Source: Chloroflexota bacterium (GTDB lineage Bacteria > Chloroflexota > Chloroflexia > Chloroflexales > Herpetosiphonaceae). Taken from it: DNA of 64,000 nucleotides. Below the pieces are notes generated by a model that was given only the letters and a program-made list of their open reading frames with translations, searched no databases and was not told the origin of the DNA. Position 1 is the stretch's first letter; each line of letters starts with the position of its first letter. The stretch lies in the NCBI GenBank assembly GCA_020161265.1, contig JAIUOC010000002.1, positions 310,001 to 374,000 of the forward strand, given 5' to 3'. A program made the position numbers and the translations under genes. Shown in pieces: positions 1-8,744 of the stretch.

Positions 1-7
1 CTGATCG

Positions 8-1399
8 CTAACGACCCCAATCAATGCTCCCTTCAGCATCGACATTTTGAATCAAGGGAGTGCTCAGTTTGGTTTTGGGGTCGTAGAGTTGAATCGTGCC
101 ACTCCCACCAGGCGTACAAGCGAACCCATCGTTGGCGCAAACCACGAGTGCTAAAATCTCGCCTGCAGGTGCCCACGTAGCCTGCGAAACATACTCTGTT
201 CCAGGATCAACCAGCGCTGAAACTTCAATTGGAATATCAATATAATTAATAATTTGAGGTTGATTGCCTGTGTGCACAAGATTCAACATTGGGCTACCTT
301 TGGCTCCCAGCGAGATAAATGCGGCTCCATCACCACGCAAACTTGGCCGCACGCTGGCACTTTGCACATCCAAAGCTAAACCAATTGGCTTAGTTCCACC
401 ATTAATTGGATCGATCTGTTCAATCGTGCTGAAATCAATCAAGATTCGGTAGCCAATAAAACCAAAGCTATACAAGGCGCTACCATCACGGTTCCAGAAC
501 GGTGCATAGAAAATACGCCGTGGATCAGGGAAGGCGGCATTTTGTACCGGAGCACTCACCGGAGTCCAGCCATTTTGCCCTTGGCGACCAACCAAACCAA
601 CCGTGTTAAAGCCTTCGTTGATATCGCCAATTGTTGGTGAAACATAGGCTAAGCGTTTGCCATCAGGCGACCATGCTGGCTGGCAGCCTTGGGCAATCGT
701 CGTGCTGGTATCGCTATTCAAATCAACCACAATCAATTGGCTATCGTTGGCACAAGCCAAAGGATAGCGATTATCAGGACTGCCGCTGACCACCGCCAAG
801 GCTGTGCTATCAGGTGCCCAACGTGGCGCTTCATTGACATTTTGGGTCAAGGCTTGGCGATTTTCACCATCGCGATCAGCCACAAACAGCGTGCGATTAT
901 CCAAATAGGCAATCTTAGTGCCATTTGGTGAAACGCGGGCCAACTCGCCCTGCTCAGCAATCAGTTGCTCGCTTTTAGCTTTAACATCATAGCTCCACAA
1001 TGCGCCTGCTCGCTCAAAGAAAATCAAGCCACTACTCGCGCTGGGTGGAGCAGGAGTTGCAGTTGGCTCAGGGGTTGGCGTTTCGGTTGGCAACGGAGTC
1101 TCGGTTGGCGTTGGGCTTTCCAAGGGCGTTGGGCTTGGCAACGGCGTAACCGTAATCGGTCCAAGATTAAGGGTTGGGCTAGCCTGCACATTACTTGCGC
1201 CAGTTGGCGTTGGTGCACCTGGCTCAGCAGTTGCAGTAGCTGTGGCGGTTGGGCGTTGCAGCGCTTGGTTTACTAAAGCAAAAGCCGTTGCAGTTTGTTG
1301 ACGTAAATTCGGTGTAACGGTGATATTAACTGTTGCTGGGGCTGTACTGCATCCTACAAGAATGGCTGACAGCAGCAACCAAGAAACCAATCGACACAT
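8..1399 (-). CDS. beta-propeller (PD40/TolB-like) lipoprotein
   Basis: A 463-aa exported lipoprotein. The N-terminus is a hydrophobic signal ending in a lipobox (LVGC, Cys about residue 17). A long Pro/Thr-rich linker follows (about residues 45-125, repeated TPTE/PTAT), then a region with repeated WD40-like PD40 motifs such as VSPNGTKIAYL, WSPDGKRLAYV and WNRDGSALYSF. Such propellers usually mediate protein or wall contacts; no catalytic motif is visible. It lies 24 bp downstream of two glycosyltransferase genes on the same strand and may be co-transcribed with them. The linker probably lets the propeller stand off the membrane (inference). The fold is fairly sure, the function unknown. Confidence 0.8.
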   Translation of the reverse strand: MCRLVSWLLLSAILVGCSTAPATVNITVTPNLRQQTATAFALVNQALQRPTATATATAEPGAPTPTGASNVQASPTLNLGPITVTPLPSPTPLESPTPTETPLPTETPTPEPTATPAPPSASSGLIFFERAGALWSYDVKAKSEQLIAEQGELARVSPNGTKIAYLDNRTLFVADRDGENRQALTQNVNEAPRWAPDSTALAVVSGSPDNRYPLACANDSQLIVVDLNSDTSTTIAQGCQPAWSPDGKRLAYVSPTIGDINEGFNTVGLVGRQGQNGWTPVSAPVQNAAFPDPRRIFYAPFWNRDGSALYSFGFIGYRILIDFSTIEQIDPINGGTKPIGLALDVQSASVRPSLRGDGAAFISLGAKGSPMLNLVHTGNQPQIINYIDIPIEVSALVDPGTEYVSQATWAPAGEILALVVCANDGFACTPGGSGTIQLYDPKTKLSTPLIQNVDAEGSIDWGR

Positions 1400-1423
1400 A
1401 CGCCTTTTCTCCTACACAGTAAC

Positions 1424-2710
1424 TTAATCATACCCAGTCAGCGCACGCTGTGGTTGTTGAGTAAGTAGTGCCCAATAGAGTTGCTCAACTTGCTCAGCCA
1501 CAATCGTCGTCGCTAAACGGGTTTGGGCCGTTTGATAAGCAGCTCGGCCCAATTGTTCAGCTCGTTGTGGATTATGCAGCAATGCTGCCGCCAAAACTCC
1601 CAATTGCTTCGCTGAGCGGGCCAAATAACCATTCTGGCCATGCTGAATTAAATCGGGGGTGCCGCCTGTAGCCATTGCCACAATTGGCATACCCACAGCA
1701 CAAGCCTCGAGCAAAACCCGACTCAGTGGTTCGCCCCATGTTGATGGAAAGAGCAAGAGCTTGGCCCCCGCCATCAAACGCAAAACCTCGTCATGCTCAA
1801 CCCAATCCAATGCTAAAACCTCAACCCCTTGGGCTTGAATTTCCGCGACAAGCTCTGGATTTTTGCCGCCAGCAATGACAAGGGTTGCAAGCCCACCAGC
1901 CGCCCGAAAACTAGCCATGATTTCGGGTAGCAAATAGGCTCCTTTGTTGCGGGCTAATTTGCCAGTAAACAAGATATATGGTTGATTAATGGTCGTTTTA
2001 GTGGGCGTTGCTAGCACTTTGCTAATCGCCGCTAGATTGACCAGATTAGGAATTGGCCATAATTTTTCGGCTGCAACCACTGTGCTAAGCCGCTGCGTGA
2101 TGTAATTGCTCAATGAAATAACAGCATCACAGGCTTGCAACAATTGTCGTCGCCGTTGCATATGCGCTTGGACGTAGGGCAAAGCCAAGAGCGAAAGCAC
2201 TCCTAGCCATGGTTTGCGCCGTGCAACTAAATCAGTAGCCGCCGCCGCCCAACCAAAATCCTCAAGCGGGAGCTGATCGCCATGCAAATTTGTGCCAAAA
2301 TAATGGTTTGGCCAATGATCACGCACGGTTGCCACAACTGGAATGTTAAGCTGTTGCCCAGCCAAAACTGCCGCGCCAATTCCTTGGACATGCTGTCCAT
2401 GGATGATTACCTTATCACGCTGTTTGCCGATCGTCTGGACAATTGCTTGGGCAAATTGGGGCCAGAACAACTCAAAGCGCGACCAATTGGCGACAAACGG
2501 CAAGCGGGCAGGCTGATAGCCAACCTCAACCACCGGAACACCGGCCTCAACCCGCCGATGCAGCCCACGCATACCAGCTTTGGGAACCAATGCTGTCACC
2601 TGATGGCCGCGTTCGAGCAAAGCCAGCGCCAAGGCATGACTACTCCAGCCTGCGCCACCAGTGCGCGGTGGAAAAACATCGGTTGGCAACAGCACGTGCA
2701 GCGGTTTCAT
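1424..2710 (-). CDS. glycosyltransferase family 4 (GT-B)
   Basis: A 428-aa GT-B glycosyltransferase. The N-terminal acceptor half contains the glycine-rich opening PPRTGGAGW, typical of GT4 enzymes. The C-terminal nucleotide-sugar half holds the E-x7-E motif (EPLSRVLLE) followed by GMPIVAMATGGTPDLI. These enzymes transfer sugars from NDP-sugars onto lipid or polysaccharide acceptors in the cytoplasm. Its start overlaps the stop of the upstream GT4 gene by 4 nt (ATGA), so the two are translationally coupled and probably act on the same glycan. Donor and acceptor cannot be read from sequence. Confidence 0.9.
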   Translation of the reverse strand: MKPLHVLLPTDVFPPRTGGAGWSSHALALALLERGHQVTALVPKAGMRGLHRRVEAGVPVVEVGYQPARLPFVANWSRFELFWPQFAQAIVQTIGKQRDKVIIHGQHVQGIGAAVLAGQQLNIPVVATVRDHWPNHYFGTNLHGDQLPLEDFGWAAAATDLVARRKPWLGVLSLLALPYVQAHMQRRRQLLQACDAVISLSNYITQRLSTVVAAEKLWPIPNLVNLAAISKVLATPTKTTINQPYILFTGKLARNKGAYLLPEIMASFRAAGGLATLVIAGGKNPELVAEIQAQGVEVLALDWVEHDEVLRLMAGAKLLLFPSTWGEPLSRVLLEACAVGMPIVAMATGGTPDLIQHGQNGYLARSAKQLGVLAAALLHNPQRAEQLGRAAYQTAQTRLATTIVAEQVEQLYWALLTQQPQRALTGYD

Positions 2711-3879
2711 GGCCGCTCCTTAATCATGGTTTGCAATAATTGCTGCAAAGCTTGGCAATGTTGCTCCCATGAATAATGTTCAACCACCCGTTGGCGGGCA
2801 TTCAAGCCCCATTGTTGGCGTTGCGGGTCGTTGGCAACTGCTTGCATGACGCGAGCAAGGTCGTTGATATTGCCAGCCTCAAACAATCCGCCTTCTCGCT
2901 GAGGCCGAATAATTGTATCCAGCGGCGGAATATTGGCCGTCACTACTGGTAGACCAGCCGCCATATATTCGTAAATTTTCAGCGGTGACCAAAAGAAGCC
3001 TGCCGCTTGCAAAGCTGGATGCCGCGCTGGATTGAACGGCGCAACTCCAACGCTGGCACGGGCTAATAACCCTGGCACTTCTTCATGAGCTACGGCTCCC
3101 GCCCATTCAAAACGCTCGGCATACGCTGCGGCCAAACGTTGGGCTTCGGCTTGTTCTGGCCCACTGCCAATTAATAAAAATCGCGCTGGACTACCTTGTT
3201 CAATCAACCGAATCGCTGCGCGAATAAAATCGGTCACCCCATGCCAATGGCGAAACGAGCCAAGAAAGACAAACACTGGTTGGGCTGGCGCTTGGGTCTG
3301 CGGGCTAAATGCCTGAACATTTGCGCCCCAAGGCAACTCGACAATCCGGCTGCGTTCAATTTCTGGCGGCACGGTTGTATGCAATGGAGTCACAATCTTG
3401 GTGCTATGGCGACATTGCCAAGCAGCCCAGCGCCGCATCGGGCCATGCTTGCCTGGCAAAAGCCAAGCCAGCCCATCATCAAGTTGGCGCTTACGCACTT
3501 GGGGTGGGTCAACAATCAAGGCATTGACTTCCAAAAGCGTTGGAATCCCTTGGCGAGCCGCTGCCAAAATGCCAGCCCCCGCAAAATTGTAGTAGCGCTC
3601 CATCACTGCATCGGGCCGCAATTCACGTACAAGCCGCGCAATTGCTGAGTAGCCGAGTAAACTCAAGGGCTTGGGTAGATCGGCCTCGTACCACGTAATG
3701 GCCCCGATTTGTCGCTTCGGCAGTTGCCATGGTTTGCGGCGCTGGCCTTGAGCTGGCCGCGTCACGACATGCATTTCAACCCCAAGTTGGGCCAAGCCTT
3801 GGGCAACTTCGGTTGTATGAATTGCGCCACCAAATGCACCAGGCACGCGAATGCCGCTGGCGATATACAAGACTTTCAC
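2707..3879 (-). CDS. glycosyltransferase family 4 (GT-B)
   Basis: A 390-aa GT4-type glycosyltransferase. The N-terminus reads MKVLYIASGIRVPGAFGGAI, with the Gly-rich loop of GT-B enzymes, and the C-terminal half has KIYEYMAAGLPVVTANIPPL, the usual GT4 donor-site region. I chose a GTG start at 3879 because an AGGGA ribosome site lies 6 nt upstream; the in-frame TTG at 3885 would sit directly on that site. It is first in a run with the second GT4 and the propeller lipoprotein. Likely role: assembly of an extracellular or lipid-linked glycan (inference). Confidence 0.88.
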   Translation of the reverse strand: MKVLYIASGIRVPGAFGGAIHTTEVAQGLAQLGVEMHVVTRPAQGQRRKPWQLPKRQIGAITWYEADLPKPLSLLGYSAIARLVRELRPDAVMERYYNFAGAGILAAARQGIPTLLEVNALIVDPPQVRKRQLDDGLAWLLPGKHGPMRRWAAWQCRHSTKIVTPLHTTVPPEIERSRIVELPWGANVQAFSPQTQAPAQPVFVFLGSFRHWHGVTDFIRAAIRLIEQGSPARFLLIGSGPEQAEAQRLAAAYAERFEWAGAVAHEEVPGLLARASVGVAPFNPARHPALQAAGFFWSPLKIYEYMAAGLPVVTANIPPLDTIIRPQREGGLFEAGNINDLARVMQAVANDPQRQQWGLNARQRVVEHYSWEQHCQALQQLLQTMIKERP

Positions 3880-3951
3880 ATGCAATCCCTACAGTTTGTC
3901 GTTCAACGCTTATTATAGCCGCAAACAGCGAAGCTTGAGCAAAGAATCTAG

Positions 3952-4080
3952 GGTAGAGGTCAGGGGCCAGTTATCAGGGGTCGGGGCTTTTAACGCAGAG
4001 ACGCAGAGCATAATCAGGCTATAGACGAAAGACTATTGGCTATCGAAAATTCGTTGGAAAGCTCAATAGCCAATAGCCCA
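3952..4080. repeat. composite intergenic palindromic element
   Basis: Non-coding stretch built from three modules: GGGGTCGGGG/AGGGGCCAG at 3961-3987, TAACGCAGAGACGCAGAGC at 3991-4009, and a hairpin whose arms CTATTGGCTAT (4033-4043) and ATAGCCAATAG (4066-4076) are perfectly complementary. The same modules recur at about ten other intergenic sites in this window. Confidence 0.75.
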
Positions 4081-4113
4081 CTTTAAACCTTCTCCATCGC
4101 TGACTTCTCAATG

Positions 4114-5418
4114 TTACCCTTTGCGAATGGCTTCGGCACGAGTAGCAAACTTGTTGGCATAATCGGCATCATCAGTCCAATTATTGCTCAAGCCAGCCAA
4201 CGTTTTGGCAACTCCACGCAAATTAGCCGGAATTTTGCTATGGCGTGGATTGGCGGCCATCATGGTTTTTTGGGCTTGATTAGCCTCATCATCACGTAGA
4301 GCTAAGGCCAATAATTGGCCAATATGCGCTTGAACTGCTCCATCCCAAGTGCTGAACGAAAGGCCACCCTCTTGGCGCACGCCCAAACCAGCCGGATTGC
4401 GTTTTGGCCGTGCAGCCCAGCCCGAGGTCAAGCCAGCGGTTTCAAAAATACATTGTGATGCAGCCAAAAAGGGATCAAGCCCGACACTAGGAGCATAGAC
4501 CCAGTAATATCCCATAATCGTCTCGACATCGTTCTTATATTCGGAATTATCGGGTAGGCTTTTGCGAATAAAAGCGATCGCCTTTTCGCGGCTGCCTGAG
4601 GGCGTTGCGCTCAACAACGATGTATTAGTAGTGATTGGGCTATCAGCAATTGGGGTGCTTTGAACATTGCTTAAACGATCAAAGGCATTTTGAATCGTGC
4701 TGATGTAATACGATTCGGTGATTGCTGCGCCTGGACATGAAGGTTTATTGTAATCGCGGTGCGATGAAATGCCACCACCAAATTTCTGATAGCGAATCTC
4801 AAAACTGTTTAATTTGCGTTTGAGCACTGCCACCGCATGGCCAACCAAGGCGGCAACTGGAGCCGACCACTGCGTTTTTTCAAAGTAACCACAAACTTCG
4901 ATGCCGATTGAATATTGCAATGTGCCTTTACTATCGCGATAGCCATTACCTTGCGCGGCGTGAATCCCTTGATCATACATTGGAGTGAACAACCAAATCC
5001 ATGTTTCATCGATAAATAAGTGTGGGCCACGATCCCAGCCAGCGCTGGTGCGATAGTATTCGCGCAGGGTTTCGAGCTGTTTGAGGCGTTTGCGGTAAAT
5101 TTGGCCTTCACTCAAACCAGCTTCTTGGTTATCCCAGCGCCAGCCTGATGGGTAGGGTGCGGCGGTGGTGCTTGGTACAGCGGTATGGTGCAATACCACA
5201 AAGTTAGGCGGCACAGCTCCAAAGTCATAAGTATCAACGTAATGGGTAAATTCATCGGCTTTCAGACCCTGACCGACATATAAAAACTGGTCAACAGGCA
5301 CGACCCCGCGCGTGCCTTCCTCGCTGAGCGTATCTTCATGCGGCATCGCATCTTTGGGGTCAGGCAAATCAAATTCGGGTAAGGGTTCGTCGTGCAGCGG
5401 TTGATTGGCATCAGTCAT
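4114..5418 (-). CDS. N-acetylmuramoyl-L-alanine amidase with glucosaminidase-like C-terminal domain
   Basis: A 434-aa two-domain wall hydrolase. The first domain is Amidase_2/PGRP-like: VVLHHTA provides the first zinc histidine, and SSHRDYNKPSCPG provides the second histidine and the cysteine ligand seen in T7-lysozyme-type amidases. The C-terminal part (ETIMGYYWVYAPSVGLDPFLAASQ...) resembles the glucosaminidase/lysozyme-like fold. The start at 5418 follows AAGGAG; an upstream in-frame ATG lacks such a site. No signal peptide is visible, only an acidic N-terminus of about 40 residues, so export must use another route or the enzyme acts on lysis. It lies downstream of a UbiA gene on the same strand. 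Confidence 0.82.
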   Translation of the reverse strand: MTDANQPLHDEPLPEFDLPDPKDAMPHEDTLSEEGTRGVVPVDQFLYVGQGLKADEFTHYVDTYDFGAVPPNFVVLHHTAVPSTTAAPYPSGWRWDNQEAGLSEGQIYRKRLKQLETLREYYRTSAGWDRGPHLFIDETWIWLFTPMYDQGIHAAQGNGYRDSKGTLQYSIGIEVCGYFEKTQWSAPVAALVGHAVAVLKRKLNSFEIRYQKFGGGISSHRDYNKPSCPGAAITESYYISTIQNAFDRLSNVQSTPIADSPITTNTSLLSATPSGSREKAIAFIRKSLPDNSEYKNDVETIMGYYWVYAPSVGLDPFLAASQCIFETAGLTSGWAARPKRNPAGLGVRQEGGLSFSTWDGAVQAHIGQLLALALRDDEANQAQKTMMAANPRHSKIPANLRGVAKTLAGLSNNWTDDADYANKFATRAEAIRKG

Positions 5419-5480
5419 TGATTGATCTCCTTCGCACAAAACACCGAGAACAGCCCAATTATACAATTCAAGCCTAGAGG

Positions 5481-5510
5481 TTGGCTAGGTACGATTATCG
5501 CCCTAGCCAA
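5481..5510 (-). terminator. possible hairpin terminator after the UbiA gene
   Basis: Perfect 9-bp arms TTGGCTAGG (5481-5489) and CCTAGCCAA (5502-5510), just past the stop of the prenyltransferase gene. There is no convincing U-run, so it may instead be an mRNA-stabilising hairpin between the two genes. Confidence 0.4.
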
Positions 5511-5517
5511 TTCAAGC

Positions 5518-6384
5518 CTAGTTGCCAACATACAAACTGGTGAGCGTAAACAGAAAGAGCACGCCAGCAATATAGCTATTCACATTGAAAAAGGCAATAT
5601 CAATTTTAGAAAGGTCGCGGGGGTTGATTAAGCTATGCTCATAGACCAACAAGCCTGCTGCCGCCGCAACCCCAACGTAAAACGGCCAACTTAGGCTTAA
5701 TGAAACTCCCACCGCCAAGAGCAAACCAATCATGGCAATATGGCAAATTTTGGCGACACGCAGTGAGGTGGCAATGCTAAAACGCGCAGGCAACGAGTGT
5801 AAACCTTCCTTGCGATCAAAGTCAACATCTTGGCAGGCGTAGATTAAATCGAAGCCAGCAATCCAAATACCCACTGCTGCCGCTAACAAAATCATCGAAA
5901 GCCGAAAATTGGGATCAACTGCCAGCCAACCGCCAGCAGGTGCAATGGCATCAGTAAAACCTAAACCAAAGTGGCACAACCACGTAAAGCGCTTCATGTA
6001 GGAATAACCTGTCAGCGCAATTAACGCAATCGGCGAAAGCAGCAAACACAATGGATTTAACAAGCCAGCCGAAATCACCAACACCGCCAACGAAACCAAC
6101 CCAACAACTAAGACTGATGTAGCCGAAAGTGTCCCAGCCGGAATTGGCCGAATGCTCGTGCGCGGATTACGGGCATCAAAATGGCGATCGAGATAGCGAT
6201 TAAAGGACATTGCGGCGGTGCGTGCCGCCACCATCGCTAAAGTTACCAAAATCAGTGGTTGCCAACCAGGGAACTGTTTATTGGCTAAAAACAGACCCAA
6301 ATAAGCGAAGGGTAGGGCAAAAACCGTGTGTTCTACCTTGATATTGATCGCGGTTTGGTGCAAGGTTTGGCGTAAACTTGTCAT
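5518..6384 (-). CDS. UbiA-family prenyltransferase, MqnP-like
   Basis: A 288-aa polytopic membrane enzyme with the two aspartate-rich motifs of UbiA prenyltransferases: NRYLDRHFD (then NPRTSIRPIPAG) and DVDFDRKEG. It would attach a polyprenyl chain to an aromatic acid using a Mg-bound prenyl diphosphate. The NPRT...R.IPAG stretch is typical of the UbiA-like group used as MqnP in the futalosine route to menaquinone, rather than of proteobacterial UbiA; that assignment is an inference, since no other mqn gene is in the window. About eight hydrophobic segments are visible. Confidence 0.85.
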   Translation of the reverse strand: MTSLRQTLHQTAINIKVEHTVFALPFAYLGLFLANKQFPGWQPLILVTLAMVAARTAAMSFNRYLDRHFDARNPRTSIRPIPAGTLSATSVLVVGLVSLAVLVISAGLLNPLCLLLSPIALIALTGYSYMKRFTWLCHFGLGFTDAIAPAGGWLAVDPNFRLSMILLAAAVGIWIAGFDLIYACQDVDFDRKEGLHSLPARFSIATSLRVAKICHIAMIGLLLAVGVSLSLSWPFYVGVAAAAGLLVYEHSLINPRDLSKIDIAFFNVNSYIAGVLFLFTLTSLYVGN

Positions 6385-6505
6385 GCTGCGTTTCCTATGG
6401 TCGATAAATCAAGCCTCTCTCTGTATTCATTATATAGCAGCAGCATGCTTGTGGTAATCCTACTTTGTGATCGCTATTTGGGCTAATTTGCCAATTAATC
6501 AAGCT

Positions 6506-6534
6506 TTGACTTTTATGCCAGCATTCCCTACAAT
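6506..6534 (+). promoter_or_regulatory. sigma-70-type promoter for serC
   Basis: TTGACT (6506-6511), 17-bp spacer, TACAAT (6529-6534). Transcription would begin near 6541, leaving a leader of about 108 nt before the serC ATG. Confidence 0.65.
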
Positions 6535-6586
6535 GTGCCTTGTATCACAAACTGCTGGCAATGCTGCCTGAGCTAAACGACCACCT

Positions 6587-6606
6587 CGTGTTCAACGTTG
6601 AATACG
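6587..6606. promoter_or_regulatory. near-perfect palindrome in the serC leader
   Basis: CGTGTTCAACGTTGAATACG; the central 12 bp (6591-6602) are a perfect palindrome, and only one outer pair is a G/T mismatch. It lies between the predicted start point and the ribosome site, so it could be an operator or an RNA hairpin. Confidence 0.45.
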
Positions 6607-6648
6607 TTTGGATAGGGGCTTTTTTTGTTTGCGCCGAGGAGTGTACAA

Positions 6649-7731
6649 ATGACGGTCTACAATTTCAATGCCGGTCCTGCGATTTTGCCACCCAGTGTTT
6701 TGAGCCAAGCCCAAGAAGAACTTCGCGATTTTGCGGGCACTGGTATTTCGGTGATGGAAACCAGCCATCGCGCCAAAGAATTCGAAGCGGTTAATAACGA
6801 AGTCGAAGCGAGGTTTAAGGCTTTACTTGGCATCGAAAGCGGCTATCGGGTCTTGTTGCTACAAGGCGGAGCCAGCACTCAATTTGCCATGATTCCCATG
6901 AATTTCTTGGGAGCCGATCAGGTTGCTGATTACATCATCACGGGCACATGGGCCGAAAAAGCGCGTGATGAAGCCCAAAAAATCGGCAAGGTGCATATTG
7001 CAGCTACCACCGAAGCCGAAAATCACAACCGTATCCCCAGCCAAGCTGAACTGCAATTCAGCGAAAATCCAGTTTATGTGCACTTAACCACCAACAACAC
7101 GATTTATGGCACGCAATGGCAGAGCACCCCAGAAACCAACGGCGTGCCGATTGTGGCCGATATGAGCAGCGATATTTTCTCGCGGCCTTTCGATGCCAGT
7201 AAGTTTGGCTTGGTCTATGCTGGAGCACAAAAAAATCTTGGGCCTTCAGGGGTAACGGTGGTGCTGATTCGCGAAGATTGGCTGGATAAAGGCGCAAAGA
7301 ACGTGCCTACGATGTTGCGCTATAGCACCCACGCCAAAAATAATTCACTCTATAACACCCCACCAACTTTTGGGGTCTATATGCTTAACCTCGTTCTAGC
7401 TTGGATTCAAGAGCAAGGCGGTTTGGCGGGCATGGCAGCATACAACACCCGTAAAGCCAATGTTGTTTATAACGCGATCGATAATTCGGGTGGTTTCTAT
7501 CGCGGCCATGCCGTTGCTGATAGCCGCTCACAAATGAATGTGACCTTCAATCTACCTAACCAAGAGCTTGAAAAGCAGTTCTTAGCCGAGGCTAAAGCCC
7601 AAGGGATGATCGGCTTGCCGGGCCATCGCTCGGTTGGCGGGGTGCGGGCCTCGATCTACAATGCCATGAGCATCGAAGGGGTTGAAGCCCTCGCCAGCTT
7701 TATGGCCCATTTTGCCGCCAAACAAGGCTAA
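6649..7731 (+). CDS. serC: phosphoserine aminotransferase
   Basis: A 360-aa PLP enzyme converting 3-phosphohydroxypyruvate and glutamate to phosphoserine, the second step of serine synthesis (it can also serve pyridoxal phosphate synthesis). The N-terminus YNFNAGPAILP, the block GISVMETSHRAKEF and the PLP-lysine region YAGAQKNLGPSGVTVV are characteristic of SerC, as is the C-terminal GHRSVGGVRASIYNA. The ATG at 6649 is preceded by GAGGAG. It has its own promoter and a downstream terminator, so it is monocistronic; serA and serB are not nearby. Confidence 0.97.
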   Translation: MTVYNFNAGPAILPPSVLSQAQEELRDFAGTGISVMETSHRAKEFEAVNNEVEARFKALLGIESGYRVLLLQGGASTQFAMIPMNFLGADQVADYIITGTWAEKARDEAQKIGKVHIAATTEAENHNRIPSQAELQFSENPVYVHLTTNNTIYGTQWQSTPETNGVPIVADMSSDIFSRPFDASKFGLVYAGAQKNLGPSGVTVVLIREDWLDKGAKNVPTMLRYSTHAKNNSLYNTPPTFGVYMLNLVLAWIQEQGGLAGMAAYNTRKANVVYNAIDNSGGFYRGHAVADSRSQMNVTFNLPNQELEKQFLAEAKAQGMIGLPGHRSVGGVRASIYNAMSIEGVEALASFMAHFAAKQG

Positions 7732-7744
7732 TTAACCTATAACA

Positions 7745-7790
7745 AAGCCCTCAGTGATTGGATGGTGAGCCAGTCGCTGAGGGCTTGTTT
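7745..7790 (+). terminator. intrinsic terminator of serC
   Basis: Perfect 10-bp arms AAGCCCTCAG (7745-7754) and CTGAGGGCTT (7777-7786) followed by GTTT, directly after serC. Confidence 0.7.
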
Positions 7791-7792
7791 GA

Positions 7793-7926
7793 TCCACGAA
7801 GAGCACGAAGGAACACGAAGAGCAGGATCTTGGCTATATTTCATTGAAATACCAACGAATGGCCGATAGCCTACAGCCTTCAGCCAACCTCAAGACTGAA
7901 TCCTAATCCCTAGCCCCTGATCCCTA
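7793..7926. repeat. composite intergenic palindromic element
   Basis: Contains CCACGAAGAGCACGAAGG...ACACGAAGAGCA (7793-7824), a GGCTAT.../GATAGCC module (about 7831-7871) and a reversed CCCTAGCCCCTGATCCCT module (7908-7925). The same modules appear, in other combinations, near 4.0, 28.9, 54.8 and 61.6 kb. Confidence 0.7.
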
Positions 7927-7928
7927 AA

Positions 7929-8501
7929 CTAGGCTTTGACCTCGTTTTGCATGGGGGTAAAGCTAGGCTGGCAGGTGGTTTGGCGATTGTAGGGCAACTT
8001 GCTAAGCAGCATACCCATAGCACAACTGTCAGTCAGCGCCGAATAGGTCAAGCCAGCACCCATAAATGCGGCAACCCAACGCAGCGGCGACCAAAACAAG
8101 CTCCCAATCATGCTAAACAGCACAATACTGCCTGCTAAGCCACGTACTTGGCGATCCAAAGCCCAGCGTTGGCGGCCTTGCTTCACTGGCTCGTTAGCAG
8201 CCTGCCACGCTTGAATCCCGCCCTCTAGAATATGTAAATTCGGCAAATTAACATGCTGTAATAAGGCCGCTGCTTGACGTGCCCGATTGCCACTGCGACA
8301 GACTAAAACCACAGGATGTTTGAGACTTTCGCTCAGTTGCTGGCGTTGCTGTTCGATTTGATCAAGAGCAACATTCAAGCTTCCATCGATATGCACACTT
8401 TCAAATTCAGCAGCAGTTCGTACATCAAGCAACACCAAATCATTCCCCGCTTGCAGTTGTTGCTTAACTTGTTGAACATTGACCATCAAGGGTAATTCCA
8501 T
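7929..8501 (-). CDS. rhodanese-domain membrane protein (DUF2892)
   Basis: A 190-aa protein with an N-terminal rhodanese domain (VLLDVRTAAEF, active-site loop CRSGNR with the catalytic Cys, then LEGGIQAW) and a C-terminal two-helix DUF2892 membrane segment (about residues 115-165). The layout matches YgaP-type inner-membrane sulfurtransferases, which bind persulfide sulfur at the membrane. The ATG at 8501 has GGAG 8 nt upstream and is preferred over an in-frame TTG at 8507. A CAM dipeptide near the second helix mirrors the DUF2892 family. Single-gene unit. Confidence 0.88.
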   Translation of the reverse strand: MELPLMVNVQQVKQQLQAGNDLVLLDVRTAAEFESVHIDGSLNVALDQIEQQRQQLSESLKHPVVLVCRSGNRARQAAALLQHVNLPNLHILEGGIQAWQAANEPVKQGRQRWALDRQVRGLAGSIVLFSMIGSLFWSPLRWVAAFMGAGLTYSALTDSCAMGMLLSKLPYNRQTTCQPSFTPMQNEVKA

Positions 8502-8707
8502 GAACAAGACTCCATAATCACTAAACTAAGGTCGTTGGACACTCTCATCGCAAGGTTGCGCTTCCGTAGTTTAGAGATGCAGGTTGCTTGTCAAAGGTTA
8601 CATGGCTTATAGTTTTACAGGTTTATGTGTGGGATTGGCGTAAAGTATAGCATGGGAGTGAAAGGATTTATATGTCAACGACATTTAAATGCTGAGGATG
8701 ATCAATA

Positions 8708-8737
8708 AACGGCCAAGGAACAAGATCCTTGGCCGTT
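8708..8737 (-). terminator. intrinsic terminator of the homogentisate dioxygenase gene
   Basis: Perfect 12-bp arms AACGGCCAAGGA (8708-8719) and TCCTTGGCCGTT (8726-8737) with a 6-nt loop; TTTATT follows on the minus strand. Confidence 0.75.
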
Positions 8738-8744
8738 GCCTATT

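Noticed and set aside
2282-2776. 164-aa open frame opposite the glycosyltransferases
   Set aside because: It spans the overlap of two coupled genes on the other strand and has no ribosome site or family resemblance.
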